This document shows, piece after piece, positions 8,652 to 17,782 of a stretch of 64,000 bases of DNA. A model generated the notes under the pieces. It saw only the letters and a list, made by a program, of their open reading frames with translations. It did not search any database and was not told the DNA's origin. The stretch comes from MPNP01 sp963668325 (GTDB taxonomy: Bacteria > Pseudomonadota > Alphaproteobacteria > Rhodobacterales > Rhodobacteraceae), in the NCBI GenBank assembly GCA_963668325.1, contig OY764222.1, positions 682,001 through 746,000 on the forward strand, read 5' to 3'. A program made the position numbers and the translations under genes. How positions within the stretch are numbered: position 1 is the stretch's first letter; each line of letters begins with the position of its first letter.

Positions 8652-9608
8652 TTAGAAATCAAATGGTGAGGGTGGTTTGAAGGGATCAGGAAGGTCATAG
8701 ATTGAATCGGGCTCATTGACCTTTTCGCTTTTCAATTGGTATTGGATGTCAGAAAAAATACTACAAAGAAGTTCAGAAAAATTCTTACGCCAAGTTACTT
8801 CAAGGATTGTTGTTTTTGCCGTTTCCTTTTTCAAAAATCTAAGCATTTGATTTACAAATTCACTTTCTTCGACGAGAGACGGAATCTGTTTAATGGCCTC
8901 ATCTATCCGCTCATTCAGATTTTCCTGGTTGAAATCCCGGCTACTCTTTTTTACTAATTCAATTTCAGAATTCACACCGTTTTCAGTCAACCACCAGATA
9001 TCCCAAAGATCGCGCCAGCGTGGATATCCACGGTCAAGAGCGTTCGGGAATGCCACAACTTTGTCGGCAAGTATAGCCGCCTTTGTTTTTACGCGGATCT
9101 CAATACCCTCATACTCTTTAGGCAAGCTTTCATAATTCAACTTCAATGGTAATTTTTCGGTGGGGGACGGCAAGAGAGTTGCTATATCCAAATTAATACG
9201 CTGGCGCGGAATATCTTTTCTTCTTGGACGGGTTACAACCATTATCCTCCAAGTGTTAACGGGAATATCAAAAGCATCAGAACGGTCCTTAGGTAGGCGA
9301 ACAAATACTGGCAATCCGTAACGATTACCAATGAAATCATTCAAACAGGTTTCAATCCCTTTCATCTTTTCTGCAGTAAAACTTGGTCCACCCTCGAAAT
9401 CCAAATCTTCGCTAAAACGTGGCGTTCCATAACACAATCTCAGGGCGGTTCCACCGCAGAACGTCAATTCTTGAAGAAAATTACCTTTTTGCAGGGCATA
9501 AAGAATTTCATAGTGAAGAATTTCCTTCTCCAGAATTAATCCCAAACCCGTTAAACTGGGATCATTTTCTTGTAGACTGTCGATTAAATTATTAAAATCG
9601 TATTTCAC
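8652..9608 (-). CDS. AbiEii/AbiGii-type nucleotidyltransferase toxin (copy 3)
   Basis: This 318-residue paralogue of the 4841-5734 protein is clearly diverged. The catalytic block is retained (TFCGGTALRLCYGTPRFSED then LDFEG). So are VRLPKDRSDAFDIPVNTWRI, DKVVAFPNALDRGYPRWRDL and the C-terminal WRKNFSELLCSIFSDIQ. Its C-terminus is longer and ends in a Pro-rich tail (DLPDPFKPPSPFDF). The GTG start overlaps the TAG stop of AbiEi copy 3, as in copy 1. The family is a cytoplasmic nucleotidyltransferase toxin of AbiE systems; the target here is unknown. Confidence 0.85.
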   Translation of the reverse strand: MKYDFNNLIDSLQENDPSLTGLGLILEKEILHYEILYALQKGNFLQELTFCGGTALRLCYGTPRFSEDLDFEGGPSFTAEKMKGIETCLNDFIGNRYGLPVFVRLPKDRSDAFDIPVNTWRIMVVTRPRRKDIPRQRINLDIATLLPSPTEKLPLKLNYESLPKEYEGIEIRVKTKAAILADKVVAFPNALDRGYPRWRDLWDIWWLTENGVNSEIELVKKSSRDFNQENLNERIDEAIKQIPSLVEESEFVNQMLRFLKKETAKTTILEVTWRKNFSELLCSIFSDIQYQLKSEKVNEPDSIYDLPDPFKPPSPFDF

Positions 9609-10186
9609 TAGGCCATCTCATTAAAGGCTGGAATGTCTACTTCCAAAATATCATGGTATTCTTCCATATCGACCATATAGACATTTCGACCAACACGACG
9701 GAGGTCTCTCAATGCTGTTTCCAATCGAGCAAGTCGTAGTGGACGGTTACGATAATCATCAACCAAAGTGGTAGCAAGAATGTCTTCCTTTGATCGAGCT
9801 GTATGGGTGAATTCAACAAATCCATAAATTGTATCAAATAAACCCCTTCGTCCAGTTGTCATGACCGTTAAATATTCAAGCGGAATTTGTGAGATTGCAC
9901 CAAATTCTGATAGCGCAAACTCAAGACTGACATAGTTCAAGTGACCTTGGCGCAGACAGCTTGCAACCTCTTCAAGCCGCCAGAATCCATTTTTTTTCTT
10001 TGAATTGACATAGACGCCCCTGGCCGCCCTCGTCAGGATACCCATTCTTGTTAGACGACGAATACCCTCCGTGAAGGTCTTTTCAGACCGTTCTGGAAAT
10101 AGGGATCTGAGATCCTTCAAAGAGAAAACCGCCTGTCCTTGTTCCAACCTGGCCGAGAGGATTGTTTCTGCTTCATTTGCTTTCAT
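9608..10186 (-). CDS. AbiEi-type antitoxin/transcriptional regulator (copy 3)
   Basis: This 192-residue protein is nearly identical to copies 1 and 2. Its tail (YHDILEVDIPAFNEMA) matches copy 1, while its middle (NSKKKNGFWRLEEV) matches copy 2, so sequence has been exchanged among the three. It forms a coupled operon with the AbiEii gene downstream (TAGTG overlap). One local difference is QIPLEYLTVMTTGRRGLFDT in place of QVPLGMVTVMTTGRRGLFRT. Confidence 0.82.
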   Translation of the reverse strand: MKANEAETILSARLEQGQAVFSLKDLRSLFPERSEKTFTEGIRRLTRMGILTRAARGVYVNSKKKNGFWRLEEVASCLRQGHLNYVSLEFALSEFGAISQIPLEYLTVMTTGRRGLFDTIYGFVEFTHTARSKEDILATTLVDDYRNRPLRLARLETALRDLRRVGRNVYMVDMEEYHDILEVDIPAFNEMA

Positions 10187-10230
10187 TGATCATTCCTACC
10201 CTCCAGATATTCTTATGATTGGAAACTACA

Positions 10231-10258
10231 TATATAGGAAAACTGTATATTTCAAGCT
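10231..10258 (-). promoter_or_regulatory. Promoter/operator of AbiEi copy 3
   Basis: Minus strand: TTGAAA, 17 bases, TATGTA, with the box CAGTTTTCCTATATA (10245-10231) between. Sequence downstream of the box is unrelated to copies 1 and 2, which makes conservation of the box itself more telling. Confidence 0.5.
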
Positions 10259-10298
10259 GGTCTGGATATGTAAGGTTTTTACAGTACGGGATACGGTT

Positions 10299-10727
10299 TC
10301 ATTGAGTGTTATAAATCTGCGCAACCAGTTTTATTTTATTGGCTGTGTCAGGATCAACCTTGAGACCCTCTTCCAGCAAATTGAGAAATCCATGCTCGTC
10401 AAAATTGAACTGATGATCAGATACAGTAACGACGTTGGCCAGCAAAAAGGCCAGGTTATGAAGTTCCTGGGGGAGATTCTTCAAAACTAGTTTTTTATAT
10501 ACCGAATAATCACCTTCCACCTTTATTGTACCAGAAAATAATTCCATTAAGGCCGGGATTCGCTTCTTATCATAGCCAGCAAAAACCGGAAGGTGCCTGA
10601 CAAAAAAATAGATGTATTCAGCTTCTTTGCCATCTTCTAAACTGTCTGATATCATTGCTCCCAGCATTACCCCTACCAGGTAATCCTGGACAGTCAGGTG
10701 GGTTAATTCGATTTTTTCTTCGGTCAT
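10299..10727 (-). CDS. TerB-like small helical protein in the pil operon
   Basis: From the ATG at 10727 (GGAAAG upstream; another ATG lies at 10742) the protein has about 142 residues. It is acidic and all-helical by appearance. Features include YLVGVMLGAMISDSLEDGKE and a second acidic helix-loop VVTVSDHQFNFDEHGFLNL, reminiscent of TerB/DjlA-type helical domains with metal-binding acidic loops. This is a fold-level guess. It follows the PhnD-like gene by about 60 bases on the same strand, so it is probably the last gene of the pilL-pilR transcript before the toxin-antitoxin cluster. Its role in pilus biology is unknown. Confidence 0.45.
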   Translation of the reverse strand: MTEEKIELTHLTVQDYLVGVMLGAMISDSLEDGKEAEYIYFFVRHLPVFAGYDKKRIPALMELFSGTIKVEGDYSVYKKLVLKNLPQELHNLAFLLANVVTVSDHQFNFDEHGFLNLLEEGLKVDPDTANKIKLVAQIYNTQ

Positions 10728-10790
10728 TATTGTGCTTTCCAAGGTGCCTGTATTTTTAGTTGATAAGGTGGAAATTGAGGTTCCTCATCC

Positions 10791-11537
10791 TCAATTCTCA
10801 TTAATTTCTTCAACCTGAAAATAGTCGCTTGGCTTCAACTGAACCAAGCCCTTGAATGGAAGAAATTCCAGGTCTGTTGCCGGCATATCATCAATGGTTT
10901 CAACCACGGAGTGGTAAATTTCATCAACAAAATGCTGGTAGGTTGTTATCAGAGGAAGCCCGGGAGTTGGTTCAGTCGTATCAATTATCTTTAGTTCATC
11001 ACTAAATGAGGTAAATCTTTTGATTTGTTCCCAAGAAAAAACATCAATTGCGGATAATGTTGCTTTCCCCTTGGCAACTGCTTGAGCTGAACACCAGTGT
11101 CCACCTGTTTCCACATAACCAGCGTACTCGATATTCCGATTTCTGGCATAAATTTTTGGTGCTACCCAACCTGATTGGGAGAATTGATCATTAAAAGCTA
11201 AAATTTCGCCTGAATTTGCTATCACTTCCTTTTCTTTCCTCGCCACCAGGACACTGTAATAATAACCTGGTACAAGATTGTCGATTTTTAAATCCGGTGT
11301 ACCAATCAGATGAACCTTGTCACTAAGAAATTTCCGGTAGGGGTAACCACATGTTTGTGAAACCAACAGGTCCGAGCTGGTCCAGAGTTTCATGTTGTCC
11401 CTTCCCCTCGTTAGGCTTTCTGGGGCATCTATCCCCTTATCCTTCAGGTTCACCTTCAAAACGTCCCAAAATCTATCGTTAGCTTCCCTTGCCTCTGGAA
11501 AATCATACATGGGAAAACTGGCTTCAGGCTTGTTCAT
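10791..11537 (-). CDS. PhnD-like ligand-binding domain protein without signal peptide
   Basis: This 248-residue protein resembles the phosphate/phosphonate ABC-transporter substrate-binding (PhnD/SBP_bac_12) family. It begins FPMYDFPEAREANDRFW, and it has DLLVSQTCGYPYRKFL, VHLIGTPDL, a YYSVLVARK strand, FNDQFSQSGWVAP, an ETGGHWCSAQAVAKGKATL stretch and AIDVFSWE. These follow the order of the two-lobed binding fold. No signal peptide or lipobox is visible, so it is predicted cytoplasmic, which is unusual for a transporter subunit. No permease or ATPase of such a transporter is nearby. It is 21 bases downstream of pilR, which suggests a sensing or accessory role in the pilus operon; that is inference. 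Confidence 0.65.
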   Translation of the reverse strand: MNKPEASFPMYDFPEAREANDRFWDVLKVNLKDKGIDAPESLTRGRDNMKLWTSSDLLVSQTCGYPYRKFLSDKVHLIGTPDLKIDNLVPGYYYSVLVARKEKEVIANSGEILAFNDQFSQSGWVAPKIYARNRNIEYAGYVETGGHWCSAQAVAKGKATLSAIDVFSWEQIKRFTSFSDELKIIDTTEPTPGLPLITTYQHFVDEIYHSVVETIDDMPATDLEFLPFKGLVQLKPSDYFQVEEINEN

Positions 11538-11558
11538 TGGCTATCGGTGGGCAATTCT

Positions 11559-12647
11559 TCAATAGGATGAGGTGATTTGGGACTGGATATCATACATGGC
11601 TGCTACCACACCAAGTATGGTACTGAATACAATTATAAAGGAAAGACTTCTTATCACCAAGATATTTCGGTTAAGAGATTCGTTCCTCTCCTCCAACATT
11701 TTTTCGGATATTACCAGTAATTGCTTCGGGAAATCTGGCGCTTGCGAAAATATCTGCAAAGATAAATTGACCGTCCTATCAGGCCATGAACCTCGGGTTT
11801 TTGACAAGGCCTCGCCTAGATTATCGCCATCCAGCATATGATACCTGACCATTTCAAGCCGGTCCCTCAAATACATGTTGGCATTGGGTATTATTTTACT
11901 GACGGCTTCCATTGACGTAAGCCCACTGGACATAAGACACCCCATTGATTGAAGAAATATTGCCCCATTCCAGGTTCTGTAACTCGAATAGATGGGGAAC
12001 TTATCTGCATACACCCTCAAGTCCGAAGACCAACTGGAAAAGGAAAGCACCAGAACTAGAGGAACCAGCAAGGTCAGGAGGATTACCACGGGAATTATCA
12101 AGGCAAGAAACTTACCTGTGGCATATAGCCCGTATGCCAAACCCTGCCAATTTTCTATGGCAAATAGCCGGTTAAGCTCGGGGGCAATTTGAAGGCTGAA
12201 ATATACCAGAACCCCATAGGCCATGGTTAACAGTAAAACGGGATAACCCAGCGATCCTGCCAGAGAATTTTTCTGCTTCCTGTTGGTTTCAAGGGTACGG
12301 CAAAATCGTGCAAGATAGCTGGCGAATTCATCACTGTCCTCAATCGTATCCAGGATCATAAAATCCTCATTTGGTACCCATTGCCTGATGGCTTCACCAA
12401 AACTTAAGCCATTCTGGATTTTCAGTCTAATATCGGTATATATCCTTGCCAAGGTGGATTTTGTATTCTTACCTTCATTGGTTCTTAGTCGCCAAATAAC
12501 CTCCAGTGCTTCCCCCCGAGAATATCCTGCATTTAAAAGGGCAATCAGCTCGTAGTAGAATTTAAGCCTCAATTTGAAGGCAAACTGGGCTTTGAGGAAA
12601 TTAGTTTCCTGGTTTTGAATTAACTGGGAAAACGATAAGCCGGCCAT
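11559..12647 (-). CDS. pilR: PilR-type inner-membrane platform protein (T2SF domain)
   Basis: This 362-residue protein has the GspF/PilC architecture: a cytoplasmic domain (AGYSRGEALEVIWRLR, GLSFGEAIRQW), a membrane segment near residues 150-170 (LGYPVLLLTMAYGVLVYFSL), another near 185-215, a second repeat of the cytoplasmic domain (SMGCLMSSGLTSMEAVSKII, GDNLGEALSKT), and a last membrane segment (LSFIIVFSTILGVVAAMY). In type IVb pili PilR anchors the PilQ motor and the assembly platform. Its start is one base after the pilQ stop, so the genes are tightly coupled. Confidence 0.88.
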   Translation of the reverse strand: MAGLSFSQLIQNQETNFLKAQFAFKLRLKFYYELIALLNAGYSRGEALEVIWRLRTNEGKNTKSTLARIYTDIRLKIQNGLSFGEAIRQWVPNEDFMILDTIEDSDEFASYLARFCRTLETNRKQKNSLAGSLGYPVLLLTMAYGVLVYFSLQIAPELNRLFAIENWQGLAYGLYATGKFLALIIPVVILLTLLVPLVLVLSFSSWSSDLRVYADKFPIYSSYRTWNGAIFLQSMGCLMSSGLTSMEAVSKIIPNANMYLRDRLEMVRYHMLDGDNLGEALSKTRGSWPDRTVNLSLQIFSQAPDFPKQLLVISEKMLEERNESLNRNILVIRSLSFIIVFSTILGVVAAMYDIQSQITSSY

Positions 12648-14297
12648 TTAGTAGGTTCTCCACTCCTTGGCGAGGATGGAGGCATGGTAGGGGTATTCTG
12701 CTTTATATGACTGGACCAGGTCGATTTCTTCTTCAACTTCGTTAATGTCACATAATCCCATCCCCACTCTCAGCAAAGCATTGTGCAAAATGGGCTTGCC
12801 GCCACACCCACCTTTTGCTTTTGGCGTAAGCCAATACTTTCGCATCCCAACTCGGTTGTTGCTGGCATAATATTGCAGAAGATTTAAATCCGGCAGAATG
12901 GTTTCTGCCACCACTGTTCGTCCTACCAGGCCATGAAGACATGAACTACACCCCGGGCCTCTGAGGAATATCTGGTCAGGGCTGTTATCCAGGAGGTCAA
13001 CCATTTCCTTGAGCAGAAAGTCGGAAACCTTTCCCTCCTCCTGGCCTTGATCAAGTCCGATTTTACACTCAGGGCACAATTCCCCGAGTAATCGTTGAAA
13101 GATCAATCCTCGGACAACCGAGGGTTCAGTCAGCTTCCAAAGTTCAATTCCCAGGTCACTTAATCGGTCTAGTATGCCCAGGGCTGAACCAGCATGGACA
13201 GTCGTCCATAAAGCATGCCCTGTAAGGGCAAGTTCCATGGCATAACCGGCGAGTTCCCTGTCTCTTAATTCTCCCAGAACCACGACATTGGGATCAGACC
13301 GCAAAGTTGCCTTGATGGCCTCGATAAAGGCCTCACTGCGGGTTTGATTAGGTTTGGGAAACACCCCTACATGGATTGCTCCATTTATATCCAGCTCTAC
13401 CGGTTCTTCAATGGAATAGATTGAAATTTCATAATTCTTTTCCCTAACCATGGCATTGAGTATCCTTTGCAAGGTTGTGGTTTTGCCTGAGGAAACCTTG
13501 CCAGCCAAAAGATATAGACCACTTGTACGTTTCCTCATCAAGCTAATGTCGGTTACCTGCCGACCAAGGAATCCTAGCTCCTTAAGGTCAAAGTCACCCT
13601 GGGAGTTGGAATATTTTATCCGCATGACCAAAGAGGCACAATGACCGGTGGTTGGTGAGTATTGCAATCTTACCAGATCCACGCCCGCAGGTAACAGCCC
13701 CGATGTCTTGGGCAAGGCTCCCTTGATAAAGCTCGTTGATCCAGCTTCGGAACCCTGATCAGTTGCTACAGCAAACGCTGCATTGATAATGGCTTTACCC
13801 TCCTCGGTCGAGTGAATGCTCAATCGTCGCAATCGGCCATGGATTCTCACTTTGATTTCGCTGAAGGAAGGAAACACATAGAAATGTATGTCCGAGGCAT
13901 TCTTCCTGGCAGCATCTGCTATTATCCTTCGCAATTCCCTTTGTCGCTCAATCCCACTTATTTGGTTTGCATTTTCACTATTGTCCTGGGTGTTCCGTTC
14001 ATAAATTGCCAATATGGTTTTGCTATCTGCTTCCATGATTTCATGAATAGCAATTTCGGCCCTGGCTGCCCGGTCAAGGATCGCCTTCACTTCTGAGGAC
14101 CACCTGCTTTCGGGCGTTACAACAACAAAGCCATTTTGAAACACGGCAATTTTGGACCTCTCGCTGTTGGGAACTTCCAATCTACCATCATTTCCTGATA
14201 TCAGGCTCCCGTTGATAACCTCACCAGGCAATCCTTCCGTTGCCAGGATTGGCCTTTCAGTATTTTCTTCTGGTGGTTTGGAAAAATCGTCGGTCAA
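12648..14297 (-). CDS. pilQ: PilQ-type pilus assembly ATPase (GspE/PulE family)
   Basis: This 549-residue secretion-type ATPase has Walker A GKVSSGKTTTLQ (about residues 264-275), the Asp box IYSIEEPVELDI, Walker B VVVLGELRDRELAGYAM and the His box WTTVHAGSALGILDRL. A Cys pair (LCPECKIG) and another (CSSCLHGLVGRTVVAETI) form the usual GspE metal-binding region. The N-terminal 130 residues are variable. In R64 this ATPase powers thin-pilus extension; DotB of Dot systems is a related but different ATPase. It is encoded between pilP and pilR. Confidence 0.9.
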   Translation of the reverse strand: MTDDFSKPPEENTERPILATEGLPGEVINGSLISGNDGRLEVPNSERSKIAVFQNGFVVVTPESRWSSEVKAILDRAARAEIAIHEIMEADSKTILAIYERNTQDNSENANQISGIERQRELRRIIADAARKNASDIHFYVFPSFSEIKVRIHGRLRRLSIHSTEEGKAIINAAFAVATDQGSEAGSTSFIKGALPKTSGLLPAGVDLVRLQYSPTTGHCASLVMRIKYSNSQGDFDLKELGFLGRQVTDISLMRKRTSGLYLLAGKVSSGKTTTLQRILNAMVREKNYEISIYSIEEPVELDINGAIHVGVFPKPNQTRSEAFIEAIKATLRSDPNVVVLGELRDRELAGYAMELALTGHALWTTVHAGSALGILDRLSDLGIELWKLTEPSVVRGLIFQRLLGELCPECKIGLDQGQEEGKVSDFLLKEMVDLLDNSPDQIFLRGPGCSSCLHGLVGRTVVAETILPDLNLLQYYASNNRVGMRKYWLTPKAKGGCGGKPILHNALLRVGMGLCDINEVEEEIDLVQSYKAEYPYHASILAKEWRTY

Positions 14298-14304
14298 TTT
14301 TTAC

Positions 14305-15345
14305 TCACCTGATTCTGAACATTATCGTTTGACCACCTTGCTCCAACTCCACAAACTCTCGTGTGATCTGAATGACTTCTTCGCCGGTTGGCAGATTGTC
14401 ACCTCTTTTAAAACTGACAATCTTGTCCCCGATGGAAAATATTGCCTGGAGATTCCCCTCACCACCTATGATTTCCCTTAATATGGGTTCATGTTCTGGT
14501 AAGGGATCACTCGTTTCTAATTCTTTGGTAGCCTGGTACTCTGCGATACTATGAAGGGGGTTCATGGCATTTTCAATTTTTTTCCTAGCAGTGAGGACTT
14601 TCATTTCCAGGTCAAAGATTTCAGCTCGGCTTTCCAGCGTTTCAACAGCCATTTCCGAGGCGATTTTATTTCCTGCTGGTGTGTTTAGGAAATTCTTGAA
14701 TACACCGGGGGATATTTCGATCGGTATGTCGGGGCCCAGAATTTCCATAAGTCCAATTATGAGCTGGGCCTGTTTGAGTTGTTGCTCCATCAGGAAAATG
14801 CTTTCAGTGATTTCTGCATGTCTCGACAACAAACCTGTTGTAATAAGTTCATTTTCCATTTCCCTGGTTATGGGGTCTTCACTGAAAGGTATAGCCATTC
14901 CCTCGCTTTTTTCACTATCCCCAACTAAACCCTTGACTGCTCCCGTGGATGGCGAGGTTGCAACCAGTTCCTGGCTACCTTGTTGCATTGATGAAAGATC
15001 ACTGGAGGTTTGAATTGGTTCCTCACTAGCAGGGAATGTTTCTACATTCCATTCAGAACTGCTAGAAACCAAACCTGCGGGTTTCAACTTGTCTTCGCAA
15101 TTACCATCGGGGCATAAGGTTATTTTGCTTGCATTCTCGGTATCAACCTGGTCTTTGCTAATTGTCTTACCTTCCGGGTTATTTGGAAGCCGAAGACCAC
15201 TTTGGAAATACTCCGGCCATTGGGGCATTTCGGTCACTTCCTTGGCAGAAATATAACTAAAGAGGGACACCAGGCCCACGATCAGAAACATACCGGTCAA
15301 AATCGGACCTGAGAGGGGAATTTTCTTGAATATATTTTGTTTCAT
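14305..15345 (-). CDS. pilP: PilP-type pilus assembly protein
   Basis: This 346-residue protein has a basic N-terminus and one membrane segment (about residues 13-31, PILTGMFLIVGLVSLFSYI). A long, low-complexity, acidic periplasmic stretch follows, then a coiled-coil-like region (MEQQLKQAQLIIGLMEILG, DLEMKVLTARKKIE). The C-terminal domain ends GNLQAIFSIGDKIVSFKRGD, then LPTGEEVIQITREFVEL. This small beta domain is typical of PilP/PulC-like proteins that bridge the inner-membrane platform and the secretin. It is placed between pilO and pilQ, as in R64, and is longer than R64 PilP because of the inserted linker. Confidence 0.75.
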   Translation of the reverse strand: MKQNIFKKIPLSGPILTGMFLIVGLVSLFSYISAKEVTEMPQWPEYFQSGLRLPNNPEGKTISKDQVDTENASKITLCPDGNCEDKLKPAGLVSSSSEWNVETFPASEEPIQTSSDLSSMQQGSQELVATSPSTGAVKGLVGDSEKSEGMAIPFSEDPITREMENELITTGLLSRHAEITESIFLMEQQLKQAQLIIGLMEILGPDIPIEISPGVFKNFLNTPAGNKIASEMAVETLESRAEIFDLEMKVLTARKKIENAMNPLHSIAEYQATKELETSDPLPEHEPILREIIGGEGNLQAIFSIGDKIVSFKRGDNLPTGEEVIQITREFVELEQGGQTIMFRIR

Positions 15346-15353
15346 AAACCTAC

Positions 15354-16697
15354 CTAAAATTGGATTTTGTCAGGTGCCTGCATCATCTCGTTCTGGTGAA
15401 ATATCTTGGCAGTCAGCAACCAAGTGTTGTTTGAAGGGGTGTAAATGAGTGTTTCGGGAACCATCCCCGGGATATCCTTGAGCAACTCTGCATATTCCGC
15501 GATACCAAACCTTGTTCTGATACTGAAATCATGTCGACTGGAAAATGGCTTGGGAGGTGCAGTATTTGGGGACAGGGTCCTCGGGCCACGCTGGTTGAGA
15601 CTAAGGTCAGCATGTAGCGTCTGAAAACGCTCCCTTAAAATTTCATCAACCTTTTTGGCTTGCCAGGGAAGTTCATCTTCCCTGGATGGGGCTTCCGGGA
15701 TTGATCGCTCCAGTTGGGCATTGGCACAATCCCCATTACAACCCATCTTTACCTCTACGCCTGATTGTCTGAAAGCCAATTGGCGTAAATATCCTGTTGA
15801 TCCGATTGGTTCCCTGTTGACTGTAGCTGTTACCGAATATTTGGTTGAATCCTGGGAGCAGATCATGGAATTCAAGGTCCATCCTGGGGAAAGGAAAAAA
15901 AGCTCCTCCAATAACGCCAAGCAATTACTGGTGAACTCCCCTATCCTGCTTTTTCTCAGCCAAGTTTTTTCAATTTCGGGCTGAGAGTTTGGGGGTTCCG
16001 ATTTGTCCTGGTACTCCTCATTGTATTCCAGATCCCCGAGAAAGTGGTATCCCCCAAAAAGGGTTAGAGTAAAAATAACGAACAGGGTAGGGATAATAAC
16101 CAGCCATCGTCTGTTTTGATTTATGGGTTTCAAACCCATATTCGGGTTCAAGGTTAGGGCATCCCCAAAATTCAATTCCTCAGCGTCATTGATTTCCCAA
16201 TCACCTGGGGCAATTATTCGTTCCCAATCCGGAGCATTAATAAGAGTTAAAAACTCCTCTCGGGCTGCTTGCCGGGAATTAAAAATCTTATCCTGATAAA
16301 TGGCCCCGTATCTTTTGGCCACTATCCACCAATAGTCGGAATCTTCTGTTAGCTTGAACGCTGCAAGCCAACTTTCTACTGGTATTTTTTGATCAAACTG
16401 ATTGGCACCTGCCAGCATATTTGGCGAATAACCTTCCTTTGAACTGGCAAATCCAACCTGCTTGCCGTTAGTTGCCATTCTAACAAGGTCCAGATTGTGC
16501 CGATTACCACTGGCAAGATTTGCCTGTTGCTTCAAGGAAAGATCATTACGCAGTGGTTGCCAAAGCAAACCAACTGCCACTGCAACCTTATTGATCTGGA
16601 GCCATGATGGAGGATGAAATTCTATTGCCGGTCGGGCTGTGTCAAGCATAGACCTTTCTCCGGCATTGTTTTTACCCCCAAATGGCTGTTTGTTCAT
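15354..16697 (-). CDS. pilO: PilO-type pilin accessory protein
   Basis: This 447-residue protein has the PilO2 layout of type IVb systems. A cytoplasmic N-domain contains QVGFASSKEGYSPNMLAGAN and DYWWIVAKRYGAIYQDKIF. A membrane segment follows at about residues 192-214 (RRWLVIIPTLFVIFTLTLFG), then a periplasmic part with paired Cys (SNCLALL, SMICSQ, MGCNGDCANAQLE). Its 3' neighbour is pilP. It overlaps the 3' end of pilN by 4 bases, which points to translational coupling. Confidence 0.82.
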   Translation of the reverse strand: MNKQPFGGKNNAGERSMLDTARPAIEFHPPSWLQINKVAVAVGLLWQPLRNDLSLKQQANLASGNRHNLDLVRMATNGKQVGFASSKEGYSPNMLAGANQFDQKIPVESWLAAFKLTEDSDYWWIVAKRYGAIYQDKIFNSRQAAREEFLTLINAPDWERIIAPGDWEINDAEELNFGDALTLNPNMGLKPINQNRRWLVIIPTLFVIFTLTLFGGYHFLGDLEYNEEYQDKSEPPNSQPEIEKTWLRKSRIGEFTSNCLALLEELFFLSPGWTLNSMICSQDSTKYSVTATVNREPIGSTGYLRQLAFRQSGVEVKMGCNGDCANAQLERSIPEAPSREDELPWQAKKVDEILRERFQTLHADLSLNQRGPRTLSPNTAPPKPFSSRHDFSIRTRFGIAEYAELLKDIPGMVPETLIYTPSNNTWLLTAKIFHQNEMMQAPDKIQF

Positions 16698-17782
16698 TTG
16701 GTTTTTCTTTTCAAAAGGCGGGGACGTATCAGAATTACTGTAGCCACTTTTTGCGCTTCATTCAGGCTTTGGTTACCCAGGAACCCGCCTTTTTTGTGGT
16801 TGGAGGTAAACCGTTCCCTTTCGAAACCAGCTAATACCAGGGTTTCGCCATTACCCAGAATGGTTTGTTGCTCAAATTCCGTCGTGGAAACATTGGGAAG
16901 CTGAATGGTTTGGTTGTTCGAGGAAAATTCCTTCAATTCGTTCAAATCTGAAATCCTGATATTGTAGTGAAGCAGGATTTCCAGGTTATTCAGGACCCGG
17001 GGTAACAGGGTCATTTCAAATCCCGTTGAAAGCTGACCAGGAGTTATTCTTGCCAGGTTGGTCCCGTTCTCTTCAGAAACTGTTTCCACAGTTTTGGCAA
17101 AGGCAATTTCTCGAACCACCTGGATGGGCACCATTCGATTATTGGAGGTTGTTGCTCCAGTACGAGTTTCGACAACGACTTTGCCACGGCGGTTCAACAG
17201 GGATAAAAAGAATTCCACACTGATATCACCATTCAATAGGCCTACATTGGCTAAAGTAGAAGCACCAGTTAACGAACCCGTTTCAACCAGGTTAAAATTG
17301 TTCCCTGATAACTCTCCTCCTGAAATATTAAGGGCGGTACTCAAGCCATGCGCTTCGTCAAGGTTAAGAGTGAGAACGCTGACATCAATGGCTATTTGCT
17401 GACCCAAACCGGCATTGATTTGTTTGATGTATTTAGCAACGCTACTATGGGTACTGGGGCGGGCATTTAGTAGAATTGTCCCCGTCCCTGTTTCGGCAAC
17501 CAGTACTTCATCTTTGCCAAGCATTTTATGTAAGGAATTTTCGATTTCGGCTAATAAATCCAGATCAACGCTGGTTGTTGTGGCTCCGATGGTTGATGAA
17601 GAAGAAGTCTTTGTAGGCAGTAACTCCAATGCATAGCTTTTGAGGCCAAACTGCTTAAGGCTTGTTCTCCCATCCTGATAAATCCATTCAAGGTCATAAA
17701 GCGAGCTGATTTCATCCAGCACCTGAGGTAAGGATCCATTGAAATCAGGTTTGATCTGGGCAGCCAATTCATGTTTTGTCAA
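16694..17782 (-). CDS. pilN: PilN-type secretin, C-terminal part (after in-frame amber codon)
   Basis: This reads as the rest of the lipoprotein secretin. It has an STN/N1-like segment (DFNGSLPQVLDEISSLYDLE), a second N-domain ending LLNARPSTHSSVAKYIKQIN, and the secretin core (GKVVVETRTGATTSNNRMVP, LLPRVLNNLEILLHYNIRIS, GNGETLVLAGFERE). The only start is a TTG at 17782 and there is no signal peptide. The frame is exactly that of the upstream half (17789-18223). Only TAG plus GGA TTA separates the halves, so the gene is one ORF with an in-frame stop. As a separate protein it could not reach the outer membrane. Either the stop is suppressed, or the gene is inactivated, or the base is an error. 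Confidence 0.8.
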   Translation of the reverse strand: MTKHELAAQIKPDFNGSLPQVLDEISSLYDLEWIYQDGRTSLKQFGLKSYALELLPTKTSSSSTIGATTTSVDLDLLAEIENSLHKMLGKDEVLVAETGTGTILLNARPSTHSSVAKYIKQINAGLGQQIAIDVSVLTLNLDEAHGLSTALNISGGELSGNNFNLVETGSLTGASTLANVGLLNGDISVEFFLSLLNRRGKVVVETRTGATTSNNRMVPIQVVREIAFAKTVETVSEENGTNLARITPGQLSTGFEMTLLPRVLNNLEILLHYNIRISDLNELKEFSSNNQTIQLPNVSTTEFEQQTILGNGETLVLAGFERERFTSNHKKGGFLGNQSLNEAQKVATVILIRPRLLKRKTK

